Below are positions 24,570-32,082 of a DNA stretch of 33,732 nt, one piece after another (within the stretch, counting starts at the first letter, position 1; each line of letters starts with the position of its first letter). The stretch spans positions 1 through 33,732 of the forward strand of contig NZ_PGEM01000070.1 in assembly GCF_002934005.1 (NCBI RefSeq), read 5' to 3'. Under the pieces are notes generated by a model. That model made no database searches, was not told the origin of the DNA, and saw only the letters and a program-made list of their open reading frames with translations. Source of the stretch: Cuspidothrix issatschenkoi CHARLIE-1 (GTDB lineage: Bacteria > Cyanobacteriota > Cyanobacteriia > Cyanobacteriales > Nostocaceae). The translations under genes were made by a program, and so were the position numbers.

Positions 24570-25412
24570 TTAAACTTCTGTATACAGGGTATCCTTACAA
24601 GCTGGTATTTCTGTTTTATTTTCCCAAATAAATTGAGGTGTAACCCAGAATTTATCTAATAAAATAGTTAAGGGAGCAAGGGTAAATAAAGCCCAAAATA
24701 CAGCAGTGGAGATAAAGAAATAGTTTCGCAAAATAAAGGTTAATAAGGCAATAGATATTGCCCAAATAATTCTACTCATGGAGGCATTAGGAATTGATCG
24801 GGGATCTGTCACCATAAACAGGGCAAATAATAGTAAAGATCCATTCATTAAATGATGAAAATAAACGTCCCAAGTCCAACCTAACCACATATTTCTGATG
24901 GCTGCTAGGAGGGAATAAGCACCTAGAAAAGCGGCGGTGGTGTCCCAACGGCCAACGCGCTGTAAAATCATGCCTCCAGTCCCAGCAAATAATAATCCAT
25001 ACCACCATTCTTCCCCCCATTGTCCTGGGGAAACCCAAGCATCATTAGTGAGGGTGAGAACAGCTATAATGCCAAAATTAGCGGGGTTAAAAAAATGCTT
25101 TTCACCAAATTGAAATACAAATTTACTCGCTATGGCGGCAAATCCAGCTAAGGCCATTGTTGGCCAATGATCTGCACGTAGTAATAAGCTAAGTCCCAAT
25201 GAGGTAATAAGAGGACTACGGATATTAATTGGTTGTATTGTGTCTGGGGATTTGGTGAGCAATGAGCAGATGATTTGAGTTATGATGCAAGAGGCGATCG
25301 CCACACAAATCATTTCTGGGTGTAATGTCCAGTCTCGCGTTAAAATTCCCAAAATCAGAAATAAACTCAGAAACAGAATTTGATAATCTCGACTATCTTT
25401 GAATGATGTCAT
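24570..25412 (-). CDS. Stand-alone RnfD/NqrB-like membrane protein
   Basis: A 280-residue protein with about nine hydrophobic segments resembling the RnfD/NqrB family of ion-pumping electron-transport complexes. Family marks are KHFFNPANFGI (about 104-114, like the RnfD NPA motif) and FMVTDPRSIPN (about 199-209, like FxxTDP). The periplasmic loop that in true RnfD and NqrB carries the Thr that binds FMN covalently is very short here (TNDAWVSPGQWGEEWW) and no S/T-G-A-T motif is visible. No other rnf or nqr genes are present. It may be a membrane transporter or scaffold derived from the family. It precedes the DUF2330 gene. Confidence 0.72.
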   Translation of the reverse strand: MTSFKDSRDYQILFLSLFLILGILTRDWTLHPEMICVAIASCIITQIICSLLTKSPDTIQPINIRSPLITSLGLSLLLRADHWPTMALAGFAAIASKFVFQFGEKHFFNPANFGIIAVLTLTNDAWVSPGQWGEEWWYGLLFAGTGGMILQRVGRWDTTAAFLGAYSLLAAIRNMWLGWTWDVYFHHLMNGSLLLFALFMVTDPRSIPNASMSRIIWAISIALLTFILRNYFFISTAVFWALFTLAPLTILLDKFWVTPQFIWENKTEIPACKDTLYTEV

Positions 25413-25478
25413 CTTGAGTCCAGGAATTACCCGCAGATTTTTTCCTAATTTAAACCAATGTGATCATAAATTAGGTTG

Positions 25479-25499
25479 TTGTTACAGTTTTTGTAACAA
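25479..25499. promoter_or_regulatory. Palindrome in a divergent spacer
   Basis: TTGTTACA (25479-25486) and TGTAACAA (25492-25499) form a perfect 8-bp inverted repeat with a 5-nt loop, between the divergent RnfD-like gene and the deacetylase gene. It could be an operator or a small hairpin. Confidence 0.35.
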
Positions 25500-25510
25500 A
25501 TATGATTTAA

Positions 25511-25546
25511 AGAATTCAGTCGTAAGGGTGAACGGCCGTTCACCCT
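25511..25546. repeat. AACGGCCGTT palindromic repeat, copy 1
   Basis: AGGGTG-AACGGCCGTT-CACCCT (25525-25546) is a perfect 22-bp palindrome preceded by AAGAATTCAGT. A second copy with the same left flank lies at 29703-29737. A small dispersed hairpin repeat. Confidence 0.7.
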
Positions 25547-25607
25547 ACAGGAGGCAGGAGGAAATATTTCTTTCTCTTAACAGTTAACCGTCAACAGTCA
25601 CCAGTCA

Positions 25608-26273
25608 ATGCAATTTGCACCTCTATTTCCCCTTGTTTACCGAGTTCTCCAACCGACTTTTCCCCATTGTCTCTGGAGTGGAAACTCAAACAGTAAAACT
25701 ATCGCCCTCACTTTTGATGATGGCCCTCATCCCCAATACACACCGCAAGTATTATCCGTTTTGAAGCATTACAACATAACCGCGAGTTTTTTCTGGCTAG
25801 GAAATTGTGTCAATAGGTTTCCAGATATTGCCAAAGCAGTCAGCGATCAAGGATACTGGATCGGATTACATGGTTATGAACATGATTCTTTTCCCCTACT
25901 TTCCCCAAGCGAACTAAAACAGAGTTTAGAAAAAACCCAATTTGCTATTTATAATGCCTGTGGTTTATCACCTGCACAAGTGCAAGATGTCCGCCCGCCT
26001 AATGGTTTTTTTACGCCTAAAACATTACAATTATTTCAACAGTGGAATTATCGGCCAGTTATGTGGAGTGTTGTTCCTGAAGATTGGTTACATCCTGGGG
26101 TGAATGTAGTGGTAAATAGAGTTATAAAACAGGTGAAAAATGGTTCATTAATTGTGTTGCATGATGGCTATTTTGGCGGAAAAGATGTGGCAGAAACTAT
26201 TAATATTTTAATTCCCCAATTATTAGAAAAAGGCTATGATTTTGTCAATGTTGATAGTTTATGGCAGAAATAG
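25608..26273 (+). CDS. Polysaccharide deacetylase (NodB domain, CE4)
   Basis: A 221-residue CE4 esterase that removes N-acetyl groups from chitin- or peptidoglycan-like sugars. The five NodB motifs are visible: TFDDGPHP (about 34-41, catalytic Asp), HGYEHDSF (H...H metal site, a variant of HSxxH), RPPNGFF (arginine motif), VMWSVVPEDW and LIVLHDG. Only a short hydrophobic N-terminus is present and no clear cleavable signal, so export is uncertain. It is the only gene between the divergent RnfD-like gene and the J-domain gene. Confidence 0.88.
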   Translation: MQFAPLFPLVYRVLQPTFPHCLWSGNSNSKTIALTFDDGPHPQYTPQVLSVLKHYNITASFFWLGNCVNRFPDIAKAVSDQGYWIGLHGYEHDSFPLLSPSELKQSLEKTQFAIYNACGLSPAQVQDVRPPNGFFTPKTLQLFQQWNYRPVMWSVVPEDWLHPGVNVVVNRVIKQVKNGSLIVLHDGYFGGKDVAETINILIPQLLEKGYDFVNVDSLWQK

Positions 26274-26396
26274 GAGGACTCGACGACTCGTGATTTCCTA
26301 TCTTCTGCCATAGCACATTATTTTCTACCGAATCTCTTCTGAGTATCCTAATTTATTGTAAAATAGGGAAGATATGCTGTGGTGCAATATATATAT

Positions 26397-27350
26397 ATGT
26401 CTTTAAAAATAGATTCGGGATTATTTAGCTATGATTTGATAGATCATCATGCAATCTTATGTGTTCCTGTGTATGCAGAAGGTAAAGAGATACGTAAACG
26501 TTATTTACAAATTGCCCGTCTCTTGCACCCAGATAGTTCCAGTATGGTAGGTGAAGCTAATAAGCAGATAGCTAATCAACTTTTATCGAAGCTAGTTAAC
26601 CCAGCTTATGAGAAATTGTCTGCGGAACGAAATCGAGCGGAATATTTGTTAATTTTGACACAAATGAGCAAACGGCTGGTACAGGAAGCGGCAACAATTT
26701 CATTCAAAAGTGAACTAGCTCAACAGTTGGTAGCTGCACCGAATATTGCTATGTCTTATAAGCAAGCGATCGCTCAAATTGCAGAAACTCAATTTGATGA
26801 TTTACAACAAGTAGATAAAATCATTGCCCAAATTAGTGAGCTAAACGTAGTTTACCTGATGCGGATGGGGGTACAGTCCATAAGTAAAACACCATCTACA
26901 TCTAATCAAACTAGGAATACTCAGCCAGCTAATACTCCTCAACAACAACCAACTACTCCCAGCATAACGCCAAAAGAAGATTCGATAGTCGAACAATATT
27001 TGCGCCGCGCTCAAGCTTTACTGGAAAAAAACCAATTGTCCCAGGCCAAAGTAGAATTACAGGATGCCTTAAAGTTAGAGCCAAAAAATAGTCATTGCCA
27101 TAGTTTGATAGCAATGATATATTTACGGCAAAATCAATTAAAAATGGCAAAAATTCACTTTGATAACGCCCTCAAGTTAAATCCCAAGGAAAAAACTGCC
27201 CTGGAATGGAAACCCAAGGTAGATAAAGCTTTAGGAATTACTAACAGTGGTTCTCAAGTGAATTCCTCTTCCAAAACTGAAGAGAAGCAACCAGATAAGT
27301 CTGGAAATGGCGGTTTGTTTGGCGGTTTGTTTGGCGGGAAGAAAAAATAA
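26397..27350 (+). CDS. J-domain protein with TPR repeats
   Basis: About 317 residues. The N-terminal J-like domain (about 10-80) keeps the HPD tripeptide (44-46) after KEIRKRYLQIARLL, so it could stimulate an Hsp70. A Thr/Gln/Pro-rich linker (about 160-190) precedes two TPR units (about 199-265; AQALLEKNQLSQAKVELQDA and AMIYLRQNQLKMAKIHFDNA). The tail is Gly/Lys-rich (GGLFGGLFGGKKK). I chose ATG at 26397; a GTG at 26379, six codons upstream and better placed after AGGGAAG, is the alternative, and an alternating AT run lies between them. The stop overlaps the hisZ start by one base (TAATG), so the genes are translationally linked. Confidence 0.85.
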   Translation: MSLKIDSGLFSYDLIDHHAILCVPVYAEGKEIRKRYLQIARLLHPDSSSMVGEANKQIANQLLSKLVNPAYEKLSAERNRAEYLLILTQMSKRLVQEAATISFKSELAQQLVAAPNIAMSYKQAIAQIAETQFDDLQQVDKIIAQISELNVVYLMRMGVQSISKTPSTSNQTRNTQPANTPQQQPTTPSITPKEDSIVEQYLRRAQALLEKNQLSQAKVELQDALKLEPKNSHCHSLIAMIYLRQNQLKMAKIHFDNALKLNPKEKTALEWKPKVDKALGITNSGSQVNSSSKTEEKQPDKSGNGGLFGGLFGGKKK

Positions 27351-28555
27351 TGGTATATCAACCAGCAGCGGGAGCCAGGGATCTATTACCTTTAGATGTG
27401 GCACAAAAACGCTGGATTGAAGATAGATTAGAACAAGTATTTCAAGGTTGGGGATATCACAGGATTATCACCTCAACTCTGGAACGCATGGATACTTTGA
27501 TGGCGGGTGAAGCAATTGTGCGTCAGATGGTAATTCAACTCCAAAATATTCAAAATGAAGAATTGGGGTTGCGTCCAGAATTGACGGCCTCCATCGCTCG
27601 TGCAGTGGTAACTCGGATGACAGATACCACCTATCCCCAGCGACTTTATTACAATGCTAATGTTTTTCGCCGTAATTGGGAAGGCCGCCATAATCGCCAG
27701 CAAGAGTATTATCAAGCTGGTGTAGAATTAATTGGGGCAGGAGGATTATTAGCAAATGCTGAAGTGTTGCTATTGGTAGCAGATTGTTTAGCAGCTTTGG
27801 ATTTACAAGGGTGGCGGTTAATTGTCGGTGAAGCGGGTATTACTCGCTCTCTTCTCAATGCGTTTCCGCCAGAAATCAGAAATCAGGTTCGGAAAGCGAT
27901 CGCTAATTTGGATTATATCACTCTTGATACCTTGCCTCTGGGCGCGGAACTACACCAACGCGCTAAAATGATGTTGGATTTGCGTGGAGATAGTCAAGAA
28001 GTTTTAGCAAAAGTCAGCAGTTTACAGCTAGAACCAGACCAGCATGAGGCTATAAATAACCTCAAATCCTTGGTAGAATTACTAGATGGTAAATTTCCAT
28101 TAATCCTCGATTTGAGCTTAATTCAAACCATTGACTATTACACTGGGCTGGTTTTTGAAGTAGTCAATGAGACAAATTCCCAAGCAACGGTTTTAGGCAG
28201 TGGTGGTCGTTATGACCAGTTACTAGGTTTATATCATCCCCAAGGCAAAAATATTCCCGGTATCGGTTTTGAATTGAATATTGATGATTTATACCAAATT
28301 CTCTCATCAAATCAGCAATTACCCCAGGATATCCCCCCTAGTAATTGGTTAGTAGTCCCAAAAACACCTGGTGCTGAAGCTGCGGCCTTTGCCTATGCTG
28401 CAAAATTACGTGATTCTAGCCATTTAGTCAGAGTAGAAATTGACTTGGGTGGTAGGGATGCAAAAGAGATTCGTCAATATGCGAGCGATCGCTCTATTAC
28501 CCAAATAGCCTGGATTAAAGCTGACGGTTCACCAACCATTGAAGCAGGATGTTAA
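27350..28555 (+). CDS. hisZ: ATP phosphoribosyltransferase regulatory subunit HisZ
   Basis: A 401-residue HisRS-like protein that binds the short form of HisG to make the first enzyme of histidine synthesis allosteric. It opens with PAAGARDLLPLDVAQKRWIE (HisZ/HisS motif 1 region). Motif 2 is RPELTASIARAV ... QRLYYNANVFR. It also has QEYYQAGVELIG (HisZ-specific; tRNA synthetases differ) and YYTGLVFEVVN. The C-terminal anticodon-binding part is shortened, and the length (about 400) fits HisZ and not HisRS. It overlaps the J-domain gene by one base; no other his gene is nearby. Confidence 0.92.
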   Translation: MVYQPAAGARDLLPLDVAQKRWIEDRLEQVFQGWGYHRIITSTLERMDTLMAGEAIVRQMVIQLQNIQNEELGLRPELTASIARAVVTRMTDTTYPQRLYYNANVFRRNWEGRHNRQQEYYQAGVELIGAGGLLANAEVLLLVADCLAALDLQGWRLIVGEAGITRSLLNAFPPEIRNQVRKAIANLDYITLDTLPLGAELHQRAKMMLDLRGDSQEVLAKVSSLQLEPDQHEAINNLKSLVELLDGKFPLILDLSLIQTIDYYTGLVFEVVNETNSQATVLGSGGRYDQLLGLYHPQGKNIPGIGFELNIDDLYQILSSNQQLPQDIPPSNWLVVPKTPGAEAAAFAYAAKLRDSSHLVRVEIDLGGRDAKEIRQYASDRSITQIAWIKADGSPTIEAGC

Positions 28556-28634
28556 AAATGGGAATATTGGTAAACTTTCCCAAAATCAATCCAAAATCTA
28601 AAATCTAAAATTCAAAACAGAGGGAATCGGAAAA

Positions 28635-28859
28635 ATGCCACATACCATAGTTACAGACGTTTGTGAAGGTGTTGCTGACTGTGTAGGTGCTTGTCCCGTA
28701 GCTTGTATTCATGAAGGACCAGGAAAAAACGCCAAAGGTACAGATTGGTACTGGATTGACTTTGCTACCTGTATTGATTGTGGTATCTGCCTCCAAGTTT
28801 GCCCCGTAGAAAACGCGATTTTGGCAGAAGAAAGACCAGAATTGCAGAAAGTCAATTAG
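28635..28859 (+). CDS. 2[4Fe-4S] ferredoxin-type protein
   Basis: A 74-residue bacterial-type ferredoxin. The two cluster motifs are C10...CVGAC (about 10-20) with CPVACI, and CIDCGICLQVCPVEN (about 46-60). The insert between them (HEGPGKNAKGTDWYWID) matches the seven-iron/8Fe cyanobacterial type called FdxB-like or annotated indolepyruvate ferredoxin oxidoreductase alpha-like; I do not assign a symbol. It is a small soluble electron carrier. A purine-rich AGAGGGAATCGG lies upstream as the ribosome site. Neighbours give no redox partner. Confidence 0.9.
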   Translation: MPHTIVTDVCEGVADCVGACPVACIHEGPGKNAKGTDWYWIDFATCIDCGICLQVCPVENAILAEERPELQKVN

Positions 28860-28910
28860 GTGACAGGTGACAGTTGACGGTTGACGGTTAACGGTTAACA
28901 GATAAACCCG

Positions 28911-28958
28911 TTCCCTGCTCCCTGTCCCCTGTTCCCTGTTCCCTGTTCCCTGTTCCCT
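28911..28958. repeat. TTCCCTG heptamer STRR
   Basis: Six to seven copies of TTCCCTG and close variants (CTCCCTG, TCCCCTG) just before the ABC ATPase gene. The preceding 40 nt (28861-28900) hold a second tandem pattern, GACGGTT/ACGGTTA. Known STRR type of heterocystous cyanobacteria. Confidence 0.85.
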
Positions 28959-28968
28959 CATATAACAA

Positions 28969-29697
28969 ATGACTAATCACTATTTATTAGAAGCAGAAAA
29001 TGTCCACGCCGGATATATTAAAGATGTAGATATTTTGCAGGGTGTTAACTTTAACGTTGCACCAGGGGAATTAGTAACAGTAATTGGTCCCAATGGTGCA
29101 GGTAAATCAACTTTAGTTAAAACTATTTTTGGACTGTTGACACCCCATACCGGAACTATTACCTTTAAAGATCAGAATTTGGTAGGTTTAAAATCTAATC
29201 AAATTGTTGCTAAAGGTATGTCCTATGTTCCTCAAATTGCCAATGTTTTTCCATCTTTGACAATAGATGAAAACTTAGAAATGGGAGCTTTTGTGAGAAA
29301 TATCCCATTGAAACCACTTAAAGATAAAATATACAGTATATTTCCCAGATTGAGCGATCGCTGTCGTCAACGAGCGGGGACTCTTTCCGGTGGAGAAAGA
29401 CAAATGCTAGCAATGGGTAAAGCATTAATGTTAGAACCCAGTTTACTGCTTTTAGATGAACCTTCCGCCGCATTATCTCCGATTTTGGTAACTCAAGTAT
29501 TTGAGCAAATTAAACAAATTAACCAAGGAGGAACTGCCATAGTTTTAGTAGAACAAAATGCCCGCAAAGCCTTAGAAATGGCAGACCGGGGTTATGTGTT
29601 AGAATCAGGAAAAGATGCAATTTCAGGACCTGGTAGAGAATTATTAAATGATCCCAAAGTAGGAGAATTATATTTAGGTGCTGGGAAAGGACATTGA
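28969..29697 (+). CDS. NatE/LivF-like ABC transporter ATP-binding protein
   Basis: A 242-residue ATPase of the branched-chain/neutral amino-acid (LivF, NatE) class. It has Walker A GPNGAGKST (about 40-48), Q-loop SYVPQIANVFPSLT, signature LSGGERQ, Walker B LLLLDEPSAAL and VEQNARKALEMADRGYVLESG, a LivF trademark. No permease, binding protein or LivG partner lies beside it; the split-operon arrangement of the cyanobacterial Nat system would fit natE, but this is not proved. An STRR ends 11 nt before its ATG. Confidence 0.88.
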   Translation: MTNHYLLEAENVHAGYIKDVDILQGVNFNVAPGELVTVIGPNGAGKSTLVKTIFGLLTPHTGTITFKDQNLVGLKSNQIVAKGMSYVPQIANVFPSLTIDENLEMGAFVRNIPLKPLKDKIYSIFPRLSDRCRQRAGTLSGGERQMLAMGKALMLEPSLLLLDEPSAALSPILVTQVFEQIKQINQGGTAIVLVEQNARKALEMADRGYVLESGKDAISGPGRELLNDPKVGELYLGAGKGH

Positions 29698-29702
29698 ATT
29701 GT

Positions 29703-29737
29703 AAGAATTCAGTAAGGGCGAACGGCCGTTCGCCCCT
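29703..29737. repeat. AACGGCCGTT palindromic repeat, copy 2
   Basis: GGGCG-AACGGCCGTT-CGCCC (29716-29735) is a perfect palindrome with the same AAGAATTCAGT left flank as 25511-25546. The paired changes (GGGTG/CACCC there, GGGCG/CGCCC here) are compensatory, which argues that the stem is maintained. Confidence 0.75.
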
Positions 29738-29760
29738 AGAGGAGTCAGGGTAAAATGAGC

Positions 29761-29793
29761 AAATCCCCGTCTTCTTAAAGAAGTGCGGGATCT
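29761..29793. repeat. 33-nt palindromic hairpin (copy 3, diverged)
   Basis: AATCCCCGTCTTCTTAAAGA / AGTGCGGGATCT is a diverged copy of the palindrome at 8089-8121 and 8977-9009. It falls in the leader of the DUF2301 gene and provides the spurious upstream ATG at 29783. Confidence 0.55.
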
Positions 29794-29821
29794 AAAACTG
29801 ACAACTATACTATTAAAAAAT

Positions 29822-30478
29822 ATGACTACACAAACAATATCATCATCGGAAATATATCAAGGTCAATTTGGGGAATTTACCATTACCGAGAGCGATCGCC
29901 AAAGTGTGATAATTTATCGCACAGGGTTAATGATAGCCGCATTGTCTTTTGCCATTGGTAGCGGTTTAGTATTATTCTATCCCCAACCAGCAGCAATTGC
30001 CGCCCTTACCCCTCTCTACACCTGTTTTACTCTCGCACTGGGTATTAGTTTATTAACTATTCATATTTATATGGCATTTCTGCACCGCATTCTCCAACTT
30101 TTTTGGGTCATTGGCAGCATTTGTGCCTTTATCTTTGGATATGGTGATAGTCAAACTTTTGCCATAACTATTTATCAGCAACCCCTAACAACATTAGGAA
30201 TCGGTTTTACCTTTGCTGCATTAACAGGAATTTATTTCAAAGAAGGTTTCTGTTTTAATCGTTTAGAAACTAAAATCTTAACTCCCATAGTTCCCTTACT
30301 ATTATTAGGACATTTAACAGGAATTTTATCAACCCAAGCAGAACAAGTTTTATTAGGAATTTGGGCAATTTTCTTTTTCATCTTTGCCGTAAGAAAAATT
30401 ATCCAACCTATTCCTCCCGACATTGGAGATAAATCCGTATTTGATTATTTAAAAAAGCAACATTTATCAAAGGTTTGA
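29822..30478 (+). CDS. DUF2301 domain-containing integral membrane protein
   Basis: A 218-residue membrane protein of the DUF2301 family. A soluble start (TTQTISSSEIYQGQFGEFTI) is followed by about seven hydrophobic segments and a C-terminal IQPIPPDIGDKSVFDYLKKQ. Another ATG 39 nt upstream would add residues encoded by a palindromic repeat, so I use 29822. Conserved in cyanobacteria and plants, function unknown. Next to the ABC ATPase on the same strand but separated by 124 bp of repeats. Confidence 0.82.
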   Translation: MTTQTISSSEIYQGQFGEFTITESDRQSVIIYRTGLMIAALSFAIGSGLVLFYPQPAAIAALTPLYTCFTLALGISLLTIHIYMAFLHRILQLFWVIGSICAFIFGYGDSQTFAITIYQQPLTTLGIGFTFAALTGIYFKEGFCFNRLETKILTPIVPLLLLGHLTGILSTQAEQVLLGIWAIFFFIFAVRKIIQPIPPDIGDKSVFDYLKKQHLSKV

Positions 30479-30562
30479 TACAGTCGTATCCACTTACATG
30501 AAAGATAAAATTTCTTTCCTTTCTTCTTCCTGACTCGGTGACTCCTGACTCCTCCTTATATA

Positions 30563-31681
30563 ATGTCAAACACAGAAGAACGTAAATATTGGTTAGCTTG
30601 GTCGCAAATTTCGGGGATTGGACCCATATTACTCCAAAGACTACAACAGCATTTTGGTAACTTAGAAACTGCTTGGAAAGCCAGTCCTGGAGAACTACGA
30701 AAAGTTGAAGGTTTTGGATTTCAGACCCTAGAAAAAGTTGTTCAACAAAAATCCCATTTAAACCCTGAACAATTACTAACTCAACACCAACAAATAAACC
30801 CTCATTTCTGGACACCAGCAGACCCAGAATATCCCCAATTACTCAGAGAAATTCCCAGTCCACCACCATTATTATATTATCGGGGTGAAGTTGATTTACA
30901 GGAAAATGTAGGACAAAAACCCTTAGTAGGAATTGTCGGAACTCGTCAACCTACAGAATATGGAATTAAATGGACTCGACAAATTAGCACCGCATTAGCA
31001 AAAAATGGTTTTACCGTTGTGTCCGGAATGGCCGAGGGAATAGACACCGAAAGTCACACAGCAGCAATGAAAGCAGGAGGGAGAACAATAGCAGTAGTGG
31101 GAACAGGTGTAGATGTAATTTATCCCCATAAAAATCGGGATTTATATAAACAGATTTTGACCTCCGGAATAGTTATTAGTGAATATCCTGCCAAAACTGC
31201 ACCCAACCGCACCCATTTTCCTCGTCGAAATCGCATCATTGCCGGTTTAAGTCGGGCAGTATTAGTCATAGAAGCACCAATAAAATCAGGTGCTTTAATT
31301 ACCGCTACTTATGCTAATGAATTTTGCCGAGATGTTTACGCATTACCAGGAAGAATTGATGATCAACCATCCCAAGGTTGTTTAAAATTAATTAGTCAAG
31401 GTGCAGGTTTAATTAATCAAGAACTCACTGAATTATTAACCATGTTGGGGGCAATTCCCCAAATAGATATAGAACCACCTATAGTTAAATCTCCTCCTTT
31501 ACTTAATTTAACCCCAGAATTACAACAGATAATAGATACCTTAACTATTGATACTGTATCCTTTGATGTAATTATTCAAAAAACAGGTATGGATGCAGCT
31601 TTAGTTTCCAGTTCTTTATTACAATTAGAACTCATGGGTTTAGTGACTCAACTTCCCGGAATGCGATATCAAAAATGTTGA
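30563..31681 (+). CDS. dprA: DNA-processing protein DprA (Smf)
   Basis: A 372-residue DprA, which loads RecA on incoming single-stranded DNA during natural transformation. It has an N-terminal helix-hairpin-helix region (WSQISGIGPILLQRL, about 11-25, and VEGFG). The Rossmann-like core has VGIVGTRQPTEYG, VSGMAEGIDTESHTAAMKAG, AVVGTGVDVIYPHKNRDLY, NRTHFPRRNRIIAGLS and VIEAPIKSGALITATYANE. The C-terminal winged-helix (DML1-like, about 312-370) has VSSSLLQLELMGLVTQLPG. All parts are intact. A remnant of a Rieske gene converges on its 3' end. Confidence 0.96.
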   Translation: MSNTEERKYWLAWSQISGIGPILLQRLQQHFGNLETAWKASPGELRKVEGFGFQTLEKVVQQKSHLNPEQLLTQHQQINPHFWTPADPEYPQLLREIPSPPPLLYYRGEVDLQENVGQKPLVGIVGTRQPTEYGIKWTRQISTALAKNGFTVVSGMAEGIDTESHTAAMKAGGRTIAVVGTGVDVIYPHKNRDLYKQILTSGIVISEYPAKTAPNRTHFPRRNRIIAGLSRAVLVIEAPIKSGALITATYANEFCRDVYALPGRIDDQPSQGCLKLISQGAGLINQELTELLTMLGAIPQIDIEPPIVKSPPLLNLTPELQQIIDTLTIDTVSFDVIIQKTGMDAALVSSSLLQLELMGLVTQLPGMRYQKC

Positions 31682-31699
31682 GATATAGAAGAATTATCG

Positions 31700-31861
31700 T
31701 CAGAATTCAGGTCGTGGGGTATTGACAGATTTAACCTCACCAACTCCCAAAGATTGAGAAGGTAATACCCAATACCAACCTTCAATAAAAACCTCTGATT
31801 GATTAAAAATTCTAAGTTGACGCGGGGAATTAAGATTATCTTTATCTATATTAGTGTTCAT
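31700..31861 (-). pseudogene. N-terminal fragment of a Rieske-type oxygenase
   Basis: A 53-codon frame (ATG at 31859-31861, stop TGA at 31700-31702) contains RIFNQSEVFIEGWYW and VLPSQSLGVGEVKSV. This resembles the start of cyanobacterial Rieske 2Fe-2S oxygenases of the pheophorbide-a-oxygenase/Lls1 type (FVEGWYWALPSxxLxVGxVKPV, from memory). It diverges after about residue 45 (NTPRPEF, stop) before the Rieske Cys/His motifs, 18 bp from the dprA stop. It is therefore a truncated gene. The rest of this spacer (31862-32082) has a 22-codon plus-strand frame at 31907 and no other feature. Confidence 0.6.
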
Positions 31862-32082
31862 TTTTAGGATTTTCACTAGCGTTGAAACGGTTGTTCTATA
31901 CCTATCATGAACTACTCAGAAAAACCGTTATTTTTAGTACCATCAATAGCAATTACAGCAGAAAGCAGGTGACAGAGTGGAAAATATTTTGGTTTAAGAT
32001 ATCAAGAATAATTAACTGCAGATAAATAGGGATAATTAAATTTATTTCATCATTCTGTGCAGGGTTACGTTAAATTGGTATT

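Noticed and set aside
26379-26396. GTG start for the J-domain protein
   Set aside because: Kept as an alternative only; the added residues (MVQYIY) come from an AT-alternating run and the J-like domain is complete from 26397.
29783-29821. Upstream ATG for the DUF2301 protein
   Set aside because: The extra residues are encoded by a diverged palindromic repeat; ATG at 29822 fits the protein start better.
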